DNA from: Magnetococcales bacterium
Lineage (GTDB): Bacteria; Pseudomonadota; Magnetococcia; Magnetococcales; JADFYX01
Direction of reading: 5' to 3'
DNA: 64,000 bases
Assembly (NCBI GenBank): GCA_015232365.1
Contig: JADFZU010000006.1
Coordinates: forward strand, 1-64,000
Below the pieces are notes generated by a model. That model was not told the origin of the DNA, searched no databases, and saw only the letters and a program-made list of their open reading frames with translations. Both the position numbers and the translations under genes were made by a program. This document shows, piece after piece, positions 44,069 through 55,809 of this stretch. The stretch's first letter is position 1. Each line of letters begins with the position of its first letter.

Positions 44069-46444
44069 TTAACGTTGAGTTGCGTTAAATTTTTCTTTTG
44101 CTAAATTTATAATCTGTTCCGAGAGCTTTTGGCTCTCAGTTTCAGTCAAAGTACGGTCATCTGCTTGCATGGTTACCTTTAAAGCCAAACTTTTTTCTCC
44201 CGGCTGCATATGCTGTCCGGTATAGAGGTCAAACAGCGTAACATCCTTGATTAATTGACTATCTACCCCTTTTATAGCAGTTAAAAACTGTCCTGCCGGA
44301 ACTGTGTCAGCTAGTAAAAAGGCAAAATCTCGCTCTACAGAAGGATATCGGCTGATGGTCTCATGAGCTTTTTTACTGGACTGTTTATCAGTTTGGGTAT
44401 GCAGGTGTTTACTTGCTATCTCAAAGATAAAAATTGGTTGGGCAGGGTCCAGTGTCTCACTAATTGCCGGGTGTAGTTCGCCAACCCAGCCGATCAACTC
44501 TCTCTCTCGCCCGGTATAGACCAAGGCTTTGCGTCCAGGGTGGAGAAACTCCGGCCCCCCAGGTTCAAAGAGCAGCTTTTTATCAATCAGTCCAGAGATT
44601 AGAGCGGTCAAATCCCCTTTAATATCAAAAAAGTCTACCTGGCGATCCTTGCTGTACCAGTTTTTATTGGTTTTGTTGCCTGAGAGCAGTGCTCCAACCC
44701 GGTCTTCCTCAACTAGCACATCATTGTCGCCGGAACAGAAGACACGGCCTACCTCAAACAGCTTTAAAATCAGGTTACCCTGGCTAAGGTTGCGTCTGGC
44801 ACTCTCCATTAAACCACAGATCAGGGTGGAACGCATAACAGCCTGATCTTCTGATATTGGATTGAGCAGGGCAGTGGTTTTTGCTCCAGGGTCAAATTGA
44901 TCCTGCAGAGCCTGACTGACAAAGGCGTAGTTTATTGTCTCATAATAACCAATTCCTGTTAGTATTTTTCTAACTTTTCTGGCAGTAGAGACGCCTGGGT
45001 TGCTTTCAGGAACATCAACCTCAATCCTGGGCAGGGAGGAGGGAACTCTATCATAGCCATAGAGACGGACGACCTCCTCCAAGAGATCCTCCTCGATTAC
45101 CAGATCATGGCGATGGCTTGGTGGTTGGAACTCACCTGCTGGAGTTTTTTTACAGCCTATGCCCAATAACATTGTCTCCATCTCAGCAATAGGCAGCTTT
45201 ATACCCCCTAGCTGGTTTATCCGTTCTGGACGGAATGGGATAGGAGCATTTGGCTGCCAGACTCCGGTATCGACAATATTGTTAGGACCGGCACTGCCTC
45301 CTGCCAGTTCAAGTATAAGCTCAGTGGCTCTATCAAGTGCCAACTCCAGGCCCATTGGGTCCACACCTCGTTCAAAACGGTGTCGGGAGTCACTTTGAAT
45401 TGCCAGCTTGCGTCCGGTATGGGCGGTACGTATGGGGTTGAAATAGGCAGCTTCAAGAAAAATATCCCTGGTTACCTCGGTAACACCGCTATCTTCTCCA
45501 CCCATGATCCCTGCTAAAGCCAGGGGCCGGGTCTGGTCGGCAATCACTGTCATTTCGGTGCTAAGCTGACGTTTTACCTCATCCAGTGTGGTTAATACTT
45601 CACCAGCATTGGCTTGCCTTACCTGTAGTGGCAGAGATATTTTTGCCAGATCAAAGGCGTGAAGGGGGTGGTTTAAGTCTAATAGTATGAAGTTTGTTAC
45701 ATCAACAACATTGTTTATAGATCTAAGCCCAACAGACTCAAGGCGGTCTCTTAACCAGCCGGGGCTGGGTGCGATGGTCACTCCACGGATGATCCGCCCA
45801 CCATAACGGGGGCAACCTTGAATATCTTTTATTTCGATGGATGCCTGACTATCGTTGCTAACTTGAACCTTGGCCGCCAACGGTTTTAGCGGTTTATTGG
45901 TAAGCACTCCAAGTTCACGGGCAATACCGCGGACACCAAGGCAGTCGCCACGGTTTGGGGTTAAGTCAAGTTCAAACAGTGATCCGCTACGACCGAGAAT
46001 CTCTGCAACTGCTGCCCCTGATTCAGCAGAATCTGGTAATATAATAATTCCGTCAGCACTATCCGCCATGCCAAGTTCAGCAAGCGAGCAGAGCATCCCC
46101 TCTGATAGCTCGTTACGGATTTTGCCTTTTTTGATTTTCAAACCATTGGGAAGGTTGGCTCCAACTCTGGCAACTGCTACTTTATCCCCTGTTTTATGGT
46201 TTTTTGCTCCACAGACTATGGATAGTTCCTCTTCGCCAACCATGACTTTGCAGCAGGTAAGGCGGTCGGCATTGGGGTGCTGCTCTACGGATATAAGCTC
46301 ACCAACCTGTACCAGTTCAAGTCCGGCTCCCAGATCGGTAAGGCCATCTAGCTCTAGGCCAGCCATGGTCAGTTTTTCACCAATAATATTGGCGGCCAGG
46401 TCGGTATCGATATGCTCTTTTAGCCACTGTAGGGTAAATTTCAT
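44069..46444 (-). CDS. pheT: Phenylalanyl-tRNA synthetase beta subunit
   Basis: A 791-residue subunit of the alpha2-beta2 synthetase. Domains in order: the N-terminal helix LQWLKEHIDTDL, an EMAP-like tRNA-binding domain (about 40-150, LTCCKVMVGEEELSIVCGA), the B3/B4 editing domain, the B5 domain, the inactive synthetase core and the C-terminal FDX-ACB anticodon domain (SRYPSVERDFAFLL; VTLFDLYTGQHMQPGEKSLALKV). The length is normal. It begins one base after the pheS stop, so it is co-translated. Confidence 0.97.
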   Translation of the reverse strand: MKFTLQWLKEHIDTDLAANIIGEKLTMAGLELDGLTDLGAGLELVQVGELISVEQHPNADRLTCCKVMVGEEELSIVCGAKNHKTGDKVAVARVGANLPNGLKIKKGKIRNELSEGMLCSLAELGMADSADGIIILPDSAESGAAVAEILGRSGSLFELDLTPNRGDCLGVRGIARELGVLTNKPLKPLAAKVQVSNDSQASIEIKDIQGCPRYGGRIIRGVTIAPSPGWLRDRLESVGLRSINNVVDVTNFILLDLNHPLHAFDLAKISLPLQVRQANAGEVLTTLDEVKRQLSTEMTVIADQTRPLALAGIMGGEDSGVTEVTRDIFLEAAYFNPIRTAHTGRKLAIQSDSRHRFERGVDPMGLELALDRATELILELAGGSAGPNNIVDTGVWQPNAPIPFRPERINQLGGIKLPIAEMETMLLGIGCKKTPAGEFQPPSHRHDLVIEEDLLEEVVRLYGYDRVPSSLPRIEVDVPESNPGVSTARKVRKILTGIGYYETINYAFVSQALQDQFDPGAKTTALLNPISEDQAVMRSTLICGLMESARRNLSQGNLILKLFEVGRVFCSGDNDVLVEEDRVGALLSGNKTNKNWYSKDRQVDFFDIKGDLTALISGLIDKKLLFEPGGPEFLHPGRKALVYTGRERELIGWVGELHPAISETLDPAQPIFIFEIASKHLHTQTDKQSSKKAHETISRYPSVERDFAFLLADTVPAGQFLTAIKGVDSQLIKDVTLFDLYTGQHMQPGEKSLALKVTMQADDRTLTETESQKLSEQIINLAKEKFNATQR

Positions 46445-46445
46445 C

Positions 46446-47510
<1,065 letters not shown>

Positions 47511-47524
47511 TTAATGATATGGGT

Positions 47525-47541
47525 TTGGGGTAACGCCCCAA
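47525..47541 (-). promoter_or_regulatory. Small hairpin in the pheS leader
   Basis: TTGGGG (47525-47530) and CCCCAA (47536-47541) form a perfect six-pair hairpin with a 5-base loop, about 30 bases before the pheS start. With the upstream terminator-like hairpin it could take part in attenuation of pheST, as known in enterics; no phenylalanine-rich leader peptide was identified. Confidence 0.35.
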
Positions 47542-47550
47542 GGATATCTA

Positions 47551-47593
47551 AAAAAGAAAAGGCCCGGAAAATAAACTCCCCAGGCCCTGCCTT
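47551..47593 (-). terminator. Terminator-like hairpin between rplT and pheS
   Basis: On the - strand AAGGC (47593-47589) pairs with GCCTT (47563-47559), with further G-C pairs inside and a small bulge, followed by TTTTCTTTTT. It may end the infC-rpmI-rplT transcript or serve as an attenuator before pheST. Confidence 0.6.
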
Positions 47594-47616
47594 ATTAAAT
47601 TTCTATGACGACAACT

Positions 47617-47970
47617 TTATAACGCAGCTTTTGCGGTATCCGCTAATTTTGCAAAGTCAGTCGGATTGGATACTGCAAGTTCTGCCAAAATCTTCCGGTC
47701 TACCTCAACACCAGCCTTTACCAGGCCGTTCATGAAGCGACTATAAGATAGTCCGCAAATCCGAGCTGCAGCATTGATACGGGTAATCCAGAGACGGCGG
47801 AATTCACGTTTACGGTTTTTCCGGTCCCGGTAGGCGTATTGCAGGCCTTTCTCTACCTTCTCGGTAGCGATACGATAACATGAGGAGTTGCGTCCTTGGT
47901 ATCCTTTGGCCCGTTTTAGTACTTTTTTATGACGTGCGTGTGCTACTACACCCCGTTTAATTCTCGGCAT
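47617..47970 (-). CDS. rplT: 50S ribosomal protein L20
   Basis: A 117-residue protein essential for early 50S assembly. The N-terminus [23 protein letters not shown] is a long basic tail and the globular part [22 protein letters not shown] is canonical. In E. coli and Bacillus L20 represses its own operon by binding leader RNA; the same is possible here through the 192-base region before rpmI. It is located in the standard infC-rpmI-rplT order. Confidence 0.98.
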   Translation of the reverse strand: MPRIKRGVVAHARHKKVLKRAKGYQGRNSSCYRIATEKVEKGLQYAYRDRKNRKREFRRLWITRINAAARICGLSYSRFMNGLVKAGVEVDRKILAELAVSNPTDFAKLADTAKAAL

Positions 47971-48079
47971 TGCCGTTACTCCTAATAAACTTGATTGTTT
48001 AGCAGCCTTTATTTGTATATCAGGCCACTCACTTGCGGGACTATCCTCGGTGTCAGGTCATCCACACATTTTTGCTTGC

Positions 48080-48277
48080 CTACATTCCTGGCAGCATCTT
48101 ACGAACTGCAGCAATATCAGCATCACATACCAAACTAGCACCACGCATGTTTCTTTTACGCTTGGTGGTTTTTTTGGTTAGAATATGCTGTTTAAAGGCG
48201 TTGGTCCGTTTAATTTTCCCCTTACCAGTGACCTTGAACCGTTTTGCGGCCCCACGGTGGGTTTTAATCTTGGGCAT
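48080..48277 (-). CDS. rpmI: 50S ribosomal protein L35
   Basis: A 65-residue basic protein beginning [20 protein letters not shown], the invariant L35 start, and ending with the usual helical tail. It sits between infC and rplT. The 192-base spacer upstream (48278-48469) contains a small hairpin TCCAT-GAATT-ATGGA on the - strand and may include the L20 autoregulation site, which I cannot define. Confidence 0.98.
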   Translation of the reverse strand: MPKIKTHRGAAKRFKVTGKGKIKRTNAFKQHILTKKTTKRKRNMRGASLVCDADIAAVRKMLPGM

Positions 48278-48469
48278 CGTACTTCCACTTTAATGTTAGA
48301 GGTTAAATAAAACCTGCTATGAAACAACACCCGGAAACTGCATTAATTAAAGATATTATCGCCAAAGCATTGGTCTACAAAGGCATTTTAAGACGATAAC
48401 ATCCATAATTCATGGAATACCCGGGAATAGAACGGAGCAGAATATAAAAATTTAATCTGAATATCAAGA

Positions 48470-49045
48470 CTAAACAGTTGATTTTTTCTCTTTTGCCGTC
48501 AGGCTGGGAGCAACCACCATGGTCATCTGCCGCCCCATCATTTTCGGAAACTGCTCAACCTTGGCTACCTCAATCAGATCTTTCTCTACCCTTTTGAGTA
48601 GTTGCAGACCAATGCTCTGATGAGCCATCTCTCGGCCACGAAATCGTAGCGTACACTTGACTTTGTTTCCAGCAGCAATAAATTTACGCATATTCCGCAG
48701 TTTTACTTCATAGTCATGGACATCGGTTCCAGGTCGGAATTTGATCTCTTTGATCTCAACCCGAGTCTGTTTTTTCCTGGCCTGGCGTTCTCGTATCGAC
48801 TGTTGATACTTGAACTTGGTGTAGTCCATAATTTTGCAGACCGGTGGTTTGGCTGCAGGAGATACCTCAACAAGATCTAGTCCGGCCTCCATAGAGCGAC
48901 TTAGAGCTTTATAGCGTTCAACTACCCCAACCTGCTGGCCGTTTTCGTCAATTAAACGCACTTCCGGCACCCTAATCATTTCGTTGATACGGGTACTATC
49001 CTGGCTCTGAGGTGGAGCCTTCTCTTTAATTGGTGGTCTGGCGAT
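48470..49045 (-). CDS. infC: Translation initiation factor IF-3, ATC start
   Basis: IF-3 checks start codons and keeps ribosomal subunits apart. An ATG at 48979 would begin MIRVPEVRLID, but IF-3 proteins have a basic arm and R-[IV]-N before IRVPEVRL. In frame upstream lies IARPPIKEKAPP...STRINE, which starts at ATC (49045-49043), eight bases after a strong GAGGAG (complement of 49054-49059) and just after an in-frame stop. This gives 191 residues. E. coli infC starts with AUU and is autoregulated through that rare codon, so an AUC start is fully consistent. Neighbours are thrS and rpmI, as usual. Confidence 0.93.
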   Translation of the reverse strand: MARPPIKEKAPPQSQDSTRINEMIRVPEVRLIDENGQQVGVVERYKALSRSMEAGLDLVEVSPAAKPPVCKIMDYTKFKYQQSIRERQARKKQTRVEIKEIKFRPGTDVHDYEVKLRNMRKFIAAGNKVKCTLRFRGREMAHQSIGLQLLKRVEKDLIEVAKVEQFPKMMGRQMTMVVAPSLTAKEKKSTV

Positions 49046-49145
49046 GAGTTATACTCCTCTTTATAATACGGTTATTTTAGTTACCATGACTTGGTTGTAA
49101 CACAAAGATCAACAATATATAAAATATTTTTACTCGTATGGTCAA

Positions 49146-51059
49146 TTAGGTCCTGTCGGTAATCTCTTTGACCAAACTTGTTATTACATCGTCTATGGGG
49201 GTAATGCCAAGGTTTTTCCCAGATTTATCTCTTGGGCTAACCGCTTTTTGTGCCTGCTCCTGCTCCCCGACAATAAACATCCACGGCACTTTCTTCATAG
49301 AGTGGTTGCGAATTTTGTAGCCTATTTTCTCATTTCTCAGGTCTACTTCAGCCCTAACCCCTGCCGCTCTCAGACGGTCCCGAACCTCGGTTGCCCACTC
49401 TGAGTGCGACTCGGTAATGGTCAAAACAACTGCTTGTACCGGGGCAAGCCAGACCGGAAAACGGCCTGCATAATGTTCGATGAGAATGCCAAAGAACCGC
49501 TCTAAAGAGCCAAGCAACGCCCGATGAATCATGATTGGCTGGTGCTTGCCTCCATCCTCCCCTACGTAGGTTATATCAAAACGCTCAGGAAGATTGAAGT
49601 CTAATTGTATCGTTGAGCACTGCCACTTCCTGCCTATGGTATCGGTTATCTTAACATCAATCTTTGGCCCATAAAAAGCTCCGCCGCCAATATCTTCAAC
49701 ATAATCAAGCCCTTTATGGGTGATTGCACTGGCTAGAGCGTTTGTCGCTTTCTCCCAAATTGCTTCTGATCCAACCGATTTTTTCGGTTTGGTCGAGAGA
49801 AAAATTTCAAAATCAGAAAAACCAAACGCCTTTAGCGTGTCAAGTGTTAACTCTAAAATACCCCGGATTTCCGACTCTATCTGATCTTCACGGCAGAAAA
49901 CATGGGCATCGTCCTGGGTAAAGCCCCGAACCCTGAACAGGCCATGAAGTGCACCTGACATCTCATAGCGGTAGACCGTACCAAGCTCTGCCCAGCGTAT
50001 GGGAAAATCCCGGTGCGAGTGGAGCTGGGATTGATAGATCAGGATGTGAAACGGACAGTTCATGGGCCGGATCTGATACTCCTGCTCATCAACTTTTAGT
50101 GGTTGAAACATGGATTCGCCATAAAAATCCAGATGGCCGGAGGTTTTCCATAGATCAATGTTGGCAATATGCGGGGTGTAGAGAAATTCATAACCGGCTT
50201 TTGCGTGTGACTCTTTCCAGTAATCTTCAATGGTCTGGCGCATTCTTGCTCCCATGGGATGCCAGAAAACCAGTCCGCCACCAGCATCATCCTGGATGGA
50301 GAAGAGTTCCAAATCCTTACCAATTTTCCTATGGTCACGCTTCTCAGCCTCTGCCATCATGTAGAGATAGGCTTTTAGAGCTTTTTTGTCGGCAAATGCT
50401 GTACCGTAGATTCTTTGAAGCTGTTTATTATTAGAGTCGCCACGCCAATAAGCTCCAGCCACCCTGAGCAGCTTAAAGGTTTTTAGATGGCCGGTCGATG
50501 GCAGGTGGGGACCACGGCATAAGTCAATAAAATCTCCCTGTGAGTAGAGTGAGATAGACTCCCCCTGGGGAATTTCAGCAATTATTTCTGCCTTATAATC
50601 TTCATCCATTTCTTTGAACAAACTGATGGCCTCATCACGGTCCATAACTTTTCTGGTGATGGGAATATCTTCTGCTGCCAAGGACTCCATCTTTTTTTCA
50701 ATAGTGGCTAGATCGTCAAGGGTAAATGGACGCTCATAGTCAAAATCGTAATAAAAACCATTCTCTACTGAGGGGCCGATAGTTACTTGTGCCGTAGGAA
50801 ATAGCGATTTAACCGCCTGGGCCATGAGATGGCTGGCAGAGTGACGAATAATATCTAAAGCTTCTGGCGATTTATTGGTAATCAAGGATATTGTCGAATC
50901 TTTCTCCATTACCGTACTGAGATCAGCCAGCTCGCCGTCAATAACTCCAGCTAGAGAGGCTTTGGCCAAGCCTGGGCCTATTGCTGCTGCTACCTCTGCT
51001 AATGAGACAGGTGAGTCAAACTCTTTGCCGGTTCCGTCCGGCAGTGTGATGCAGATCAT
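49146..51059 (-). CDS. thrS: Threonyl-tRNA synthetase
   Basis: A 637-residue class II synthetase. Domains in order: TGS (residues 1-62), editing domain with the [12 protein letters not shown] (HxxxH) zinc-like site, the catalytic core with [27 protein letters not shown], and motif 3 [25 protein letters not shown], then the anticodon-binding domain. The length is standard. It lies 100 bases upstream of infC, so the operon thrS-infC-rpmI-rplT is likely; 4 bases separate its start from the glmM stop. Confidence 0.98.
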   Translation of the reverse strand: MICITLPDGTGKEFDSPVSLAEVAAAIGPGLAKASLAGVIDGELADLSTVMEKDSTISLITNKSPEALDIIRHSASHLMAQAVKSLFPTAQVTIGPSVENGFYYDFDYERPFTLDDLATIEKKMESLAAEDIPITRKVMDRDEAISLFKEMDEDYKAEIIAEIPQGESISLYSQGDFIDLCRGPHLPSTGHLKTFKLLRVAGAYWRGDSNNKQLQRIYGTAFADKKALKAYLYMMAEAEKRDHRKIGKDLELFSIQDDAGGGLVFWHPMGARMRQTIEDYWKESHAKAGYEFLYTPHIANIDLWKTSGHLDFYGESMFQPLKVDEQEYQIRPMNCPFHILIYQSQLHSHRDFPIRWAELGTVYRYEMSGALHGLFRVRGFTQDDAHVFCREDQIESEIRGILELTLDTLKAFGFSDFEIFLSTKPKKSVGSEAIWEKATNALASAITHKGLDYVEDIGGGAFYGPKIDVKITDTIGRKWQCSTIQLDFNLPERFDITYVGEDGGKHQPIMIHRALLGSLERFFGILIEHYAGRFPVWLAPVQAVVLTITESHSEWATEVRDRLRAAGVRAEVDLRNEKIGYKIRNHSMKKVPWMFIVGEQEQAQKAVSPRDKSGKNLGITPIDDVITSLVKEITDRT

Positions 51060-51063
51060 TTTC

Positions 51064-52443
51064 CTATACCCCAGATGCTTTTTTTATTGTCTGACATAAA
51101 TCACTAACTATTTCCGTAATTTCTGTCAAGGAGTCACCCTCAACCATAACCCTGACTTTTGGTTCAGTGCCTGATTTTCTGACTAGAACCCGGCCCCGGT
51201 CTTTTAATTTTTCTGAAGTGGAGTTGATTGCCTTCTGGACGGCTTTGTTGCTAAGTGGATCGCTACCTGGCTCTATCACAACATTTTTTAAAATTTGGGG
51301 GACCACCTCCATCTTCGAGCCAAGCTCGGAGAGGGGTTTGTCACCATCGGCTATCAGTTCCAAGATTTTCAACGCCGAAACCAGACCGTCTCCAGTGGTG
51401 TTATGATCCATAAAGAGCAGGTGTCCCGACTGTTCGCCGCCTAGGTTAAAGCCGTTAGCCAACATATGCTCCAAGACATAACGGTCTCCCACCTGGGTTC
51501 GAACCAGATTCAGACTGTTTTTAGCCAGATACCGCTCCAGTCCCAGGTTTGACATAACAGTAGCAACAACACCGCCGCCACTCAGGGTTTTTTTCCGTTT
51601 CATGGCTATTGCACTCATAGCCAGCAGATGGTCACCATCTAAAATGTTGCCTTTTTCATCGCATATCAACAGGCGGTCAGCATCACCGTCTAAGGCGATA
51701 CCTATATCTGCCCTTACCTCCAACACCTTTTTTTTGATCTGATTCGGGTGGAGGGAGCCAAAGCCATCGTTGATGTTCAGGCCGTTGGGGTTGTTGCCAA
51801 TAGCAATAACCTCGGCGCCAAGCTCCCAAAAAATTGCCGGGGCAACTTTATAAGCGGCGCCATTGGCACAGTCAACCACAACTCTTAGGCCGGTAAGACG
51901 CAGGTTTTTTGGAAAGCTGTTTTTACAGAATTCAATGTAGCGACCACCTGCATCAGCAATTAAGGTGGCCCGGCCGATATGGGCATCTTCTGGTGGATAA
52001 TGATCCATCTCTCCAGATAAGAGCACCCTTTCGATCTCAGCCTCCATAGCATCAGGTAGTTTCATGCCGTTGGTGTCGAAAAATTTAATGCCGTTATCAC
52101 AGAAGGAGTTGTGCGAAGCAGATATAACCACACCGGCATCTGCCCTGAGAGCACGGGTCATGTAGGCAACGGCTGGTGTGGGTAGAGTTCCCAACTGTAG
52201 GCAGTGGATACCCATGGATGTGAAACCTGCCCTGAGAGCAGACTCAAACATATAACCCGATAGCCGGGTATCTTTGCCTATGACTACAGTGTGTCGACGA
52301 TCATTTTTACGAAAGACATACCCTGCAGCCCTGCCCAGTTTCAGCACCTGTTCTGCTGTCATGGGGCTTACATTGGCCCGGCTACGAATTCCATCGGTAC
52401 CAAAAAATTTCCGGTCCGATATTTTACCTGAACTTTTTACCAT
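51064..52443 (-). CDS. glmM: Phosphoglucosamine mutase
   Basis: A 459-residue enzyme converting glucosamine-6-phosphate to glucosamine-1-phosphate for UDP-GlcNAc. The start [12 protein letters not shown], the active serine in [18 protein letters not shown], the metal loop [15 protein letters not shown] and the C-terminal phosphate-binding [15 protein letters not shown] are all present. It follows folP in the common ftsH-folP-glmM order. A 42-base spacer before it contains half of a MITE-like terminus. Confidence 0.96.
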   Translation of the reverse strand: MVKSSGKISDRKFFGTDGIRSRANVSPMTAEQVLKLGRAAGYVFRKNDRRHTVVIGKDTRLSGYMFESALRAGFTSMGIHCLQLGTLPTPAVAYMTRALRADAGVVISASHNSFCDNGIKFFDTNGMKLPDAMEAEIERVLLSGEMDHYPPEDAHIGRATLIADAGGRYIEFCKNSFPKNLRLTGLRVVVDCANGAAYKVAPAIFWELGAEVIAIGNNPNGLNINDGFGSLHPNQIKKKVLEVRADIGIALDGDADRLLICDEKGNILDGDHLLAMSAIAMKRKKTLSGGGVVATVMSNLGLERYLAKNSLNLVRTQVGDRYVLEHMLANGFNLGGEQSGHLLFMDHNTTGDGLVSALKILELIADGDKPLSELGSKMEVVPQILKNVVIEPGSDPLSNKAVQKAINSTSEKLKDRGRVLVRKSGTEPKVRVMVEGDSLTEITEIVSDLCQTIKKASGV

Positions 52444-52474
52444 TGTTATAGGGTGCTCTCCAATTAATCCTTCT

Positions 52475-52489
52475 AACTGCCGTCTCTAG
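52475..52489. repeat. Possible single MITE terminus
   Basis: AACTGCCGTCTCTAG resembles the right end of elements B, D and E. No partner repeat is found within a few hundred bases. It overlaps the folP stop. It could be a decayed element end or chance. Confidence 0.25.
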
Positions 52490-53640
52490 TGTTTATGCCA
52501 CCAACCTCTGGTAACTTTCAGAGCTTCACAGGCTCCCTTTACATCATGGACTCGAAAAATATCTGCCCCAGCCAGACAACCAAATGCTGCAAGTAGATTA
52601 CTGGCCCGGTCACGCTGTTCCGGCCTATCTTCTCCACTCAATTTACCAACAATTCTCTTCCGGGAAAGTCCCAATAAAATTGGTACCCCCAAACCACGAA
52701 AGGTTCGTTGTCGACGCATTAGCTCAAGGTTATGCTCTGCCGTCTTGCCAAAACCGATGCCTGGATCGACAATAATCCGCTCTTTTTTTATGCCGTTAGC
52801 CAGACAAAAAGTGATCCGCTCTGCCAGAAATCCGTACACCTCTGCCATAACATGGTGGTAGTGGGGTGCTCTCTGCATAGTGGCTGGTTCCCCTTGCATA
52901 TGCATTAATATGATGGGGCAGTCGCTCTTGGCTAACAGATCCAGCGTCTCTTTTGCTTTATGTTTATCACCTAAACCTTGCAGAGCAGTAACATCGTTGA
53001 TAATCGCTGCCCCAGCCTCAATACTGGCTGCCATAACCTCTGGTTTAGAGCTATCTATACTTATGGGAATTGATAGCTGGCTGGCAAGGGCTTTGACCAC
53101 CGGTACAACAAGGTTTAATTCTTGTTCAGCAGTTACCTCGGTAGCTCCGGGCCGGGTTGATTCACCACCGATATCCAGTATAGCAGCTCCCTGTTCTGCC
53201 ATCGCCAGACCCTGGTCTATGGCCTGTTCTACCGTGGTTCCGTCACCTGAAAATGAGTCTTTGCTAACATTTATAATCCCCATTACATGAGACTGGCTAA
53301 AGTCCAGTCGCCACTGCCGTTTGCTGGACTTGGTTCTCCACAACATCGTACTGTCTTTCGCAGTGTGGCCCTGTAGACTACTAGCCAGGGTTCCGGCTGG
53401 TTGTTTATGACCAGCCTGATCCAGTCTCTCTATCCATCCGTCAAGTCGAATACGGGATATTCGGCCTACACAGTGGATTGTCTTGTTAATAGAGACCAAC
53501 TCCATCCCGGAAGGTGGATGTCCCCAACACTCCTGCCAGTGGTTTAGCCGCACCATCCACATGGTGTCTGCTGCCGCCAAATTGGGCAGGATTGGTTCTG
53601 CAAGACCCAGGACAGGCTCAAGCAGGGCACATAGAGTCAC
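52486..53640 (-). CDS. folP: Dihydropteroate synthase with N-terminal extension
   Basis: Joins pABA to the pterin in folate synthesis. The DHPS core spans about residues 115-380: MGIINVSKDSFSGDG, AAILDIGGESTRPGA, ISIDSSKPEV, INDVTAL, and IIVDPGIGFGKTAEHNLELM. The usual enzyme has about 280 residues; the extra 110 at the N-terminus (with MWMVRLNHWQECWGHPP) are of unknown role but are continuous with the core in one frame. The start is GTG overlapping the ftsH stop by one base, so the two are translationally coupled. Confidence 0.92.
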   Translation of the reverse strand: MTLCALLEPVLGLAEPILPNLAAADTMWMVRLNHWQECWGHPPSGMELVSINKTIHCVGRISRIRLDGWIERLDQAGHKQPAGTLASSLQGHTAKDSTMLWRTKSSKRQWRLDFSQSHVMGIINVSKDSFSGDGTTVEQAIDQGLAMAEQGAAILDIGGESTRPGATEVTAEQELNLVVPVVKALASQLSIPISIDSSKPEVMAASIEAGAAIINDVTALQGLGDKHKAKETLDLLAKSDCPIILMHMQGEPATMQRAPHYHHVMAEVYGFLAERITFCLANGIKKERIIVDPGIGFGKTAEHNLELMRRQRTFRGLGVPILLGLSRKRIVGKLSGEDRPEQRDRASNLLAAFGCLAGADIFRVHDVKGACEALKVTRGWWHKH

Positions 53641-55565
53641 TAGTTATCGCTGCTCTCTTTATCATCATTTTTAGCCGTAAAATCTGGCTTTTTTTCCTGC
53701 TCTGCCTCAGGTTTTCCCTCATTAAGGTTTAATTTTGGTTTTGGTTTTGGTTTAAGAGCTTCGCCTAAAGGTATACCCTCCATCAATTTTATAACCTCTT
53801 CCGCATCGATGGTCTCCCGGTCGAGGAGGGCTTGAGCCATGTTCTCTAAAATCTCTGCTTTTTCAGTCAAGATATCTCTGGCCCGTTTGTCGTGGGAATC
53901 AATGATAGACCGGATCTCTTTATCAATGCTGCGTGAAGTCTCCTCAGATACACTCTTGTGCTGGGTGATCTCCCGGCCTAAAAAGATCTCCTCTTCATTC
54001 TCGCCGTATGAAATTGGCCCCATGCTTTCACTCATGCCAAAATCACATACCATCTTCCGGGCCAGATCCGTCGCCCGTTTAATGTCGTTGCTGGCTCCTG
54101 TGGTCATCTGATTCAGGCAGACCTGTTCTGCTATGCGTCCGCCCATCAAAACTGCAATGTTGTTCTCCAACTGCTGTTTGGTATAGGTGTAGCGATCTTC
54201 GGTTGGAAGCTGCATGGTCAACCCCAAAGCCCGACCTCGTGGAATGATGGTCACTTTATGTACTGGGTCGGTGTTGGGCAGTGCAGCAGCAACAATTGCA
54301 TGTCCTGCTTCATGGTAGGCAGTGGTTCTCCGCTCTTTATCAGAGATGATTGCAGAGTTGCGGGGCTTGCCCATCATTATTTTATCTTTGGCAGCTTCAA
54401 GATCATCCATATCTACCAATTTTTTGTCGTATCTGGCAGCCCCAAGAGCAGCTTCGTTGACCAGGTTTGCCAAATCAGCACCTGAGAATCCTGGAGTACC
54501 ACGGGCGATAACCTCAACATCAATTTTATCGTCAACCGGGACTTTATTCATATGAACCAGCAAAATTTGTGTGCGACCATTAATATCTGGGTTTGGCACA
54601 TCAACCTGACGGTCAAAACGGCCAGGGCGAAGCAGTGCCGGATCTAGAACGTCTGGTCGGTTGGTGGCAGCGATTAAAATCACCCCTTCCGCCGACTCAA
54701 AGCCGTCCATCTCCACCAAAAGCTGGTTTAGGGTCTGCTCTCTCTCGTCATGTCCACCGCCTAGTCCGGCTCCACGATGGCGGCCAACAGCATCAATTTC
54801 GTCGATAAAGATAATGCAAGGGGCATTTTTCCGACCCTGTTCAAACATATCCCTAACCCTGGCAGCACCAACACCGACAAACATCTCAACAAAGTCGGAG
54901 CCAGAGAGGTTGAAAAACGGTACGTTGGCCTCACCGGCAATAGCACGAGCCAGCAGGGTTTTACCGGTTCCAGGAGGGCCGACCAGAAGAACGCCCTTTG
55001 GAAGTTTTCCTCCAAGGCGTTGAAATTTTTGTGGGTTTCTTAAGAAGGCGATAACCTCCTCAAGTTCCTCTTTGGCCTCTTCGATACCAGCAACATCAAC
55101 AAATGTTACTTTGTTCTGCTTATCATCGTTGAGCATCTTGGCTTTGGATTTGCCAAATGACATAGGTCCACGACCGCTGCCGCCTCCCTGCATCTGGCGC
55201 ATGAAGAAGATCCAAACACCGATCAGAAGCAACATTGGGAACCAGCTAATCAGGAGGGTCAGCATCAATGATGCCTCTTCAGGAGGCCGGGCGTTGATGT
55301 TGACCTTCTTCTCTCTGAGCAGACGTACCAGATCGGGATCTTCAGGAGTATAGGTGCTAAAGGTTCCTCCATCGGACAGAACGCCGTTTAGGGTCCTGCC
55401 CTGGATGGTAACGTCGGTTACCCGTCCTTGCTCAAGCTGGTAGTTAAATTCCGAAAATGGAATTTGATGACCTTGTCCAACTGGCTGGTTGAACAGGTTG
55501 AAAAGCATGATCATCAACATACCGATGACCAGCCACAAAGCGATGTTTTTATAGAAGCTGTTCAA
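53640..55565 (-). CDS. ftsH: ATP-dependent zinc metalloprotease FtsH
   Basis: A 641-residue membrane AAA protease that degrades misfolded membrane proteins and regulators such as LpxC. Two N-terminal helices ([16 protein letters not shown] and [19 protein letters not shown]) flank a short periplasmic loop. The Walker A GPPGTGKT, Walker [12 protein letters not shown] and zinc site HEAGH follow. The C-terminal tail is Lys/Pro/Glu-rich. Upstream is a 244-bp AT-rich region without clear structure that should hold its promoter. Confidence 0.97.
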   Translation of the reverse strand: MNSFYKNIALWLVIGMLMIMLFNLFNQPVGQGHQIPFSEFNYQLEQGRVTDVTIQGRTLNGVLSDGGTFSTYTPEDPDLVRLLREKKVNINARPPEEASLMLTLLISWFPMLLLIGVWIFFMRQMQGGGSGRGPMSFGKSKAKMLNDDKQNKVTFVDVAGIEEAKEELEEVIAFLRNPQKFQRLGGKLPKGVLLVGPPGTGKTLLARAIAGEANVPFFNLSGSDFVEMFVGVGAARVRDMFEQGRKNAPCIIFIDEIDAVGRHRGAGLGGGHDEREQTLNQLLVEMDGFESAEGVILIAATNRPDVLDPALLRPGRFDRQVDVPNPDINGRTQILLVHMNKVPVDDKIDVEVIARGTPGFSGADLANLVNEAALGAARYDKKLVDMDDLEAAKDKIMMGKPRNSAIISDKERRTTAYHEAGHAIVAAALPNTDPVHKVTIIPRGRALGLTMQLPTEDRYTYTKQQLENNIAVLMGGRIAEQVCLNQMTTGASNDIKRATDLARKMVCDFGMSESMGPISYGENEEEIFLGREITQHKSVSEETSRSIDKEIRSIIDSHDKRARDILTEKAEILENMAQALLDRETIDAEEVIKLMEGIPLGEALKPKPKPKLNLNEGKPEAEQEKKPDFTAKNDDKESSDN

Positions 55566-55809
55566 AAAAAACTCTCCCGGACGCTTTTTGCACCCACGAC
55601 ATTGAATAAAAAGTAATCTAAGATAGGGTATTTAATACACTTCATCAACCAATTAAGATATTTTTTCCGTGATTATTGGCGATTTATAGCCAGTATAATT
55701 CAGCAATTAATAATTTAATCCCTTAAAAACTGCTGCAAAAAGCTATTTTTTTTGGTTATGCCGTGGTTGTTATCCTGATATTTGTCCAGTCAGATAGTCT
55801 GGCATAGTG

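Noticed and set aside
55566..55809. The ftsH-tilS spacer as a possible site of a small RNA or tRNA.
   Set aside because: I found no cloverleaf or strong hairpin with a terminator; it looks like an ordinary AT-rich promoter region.
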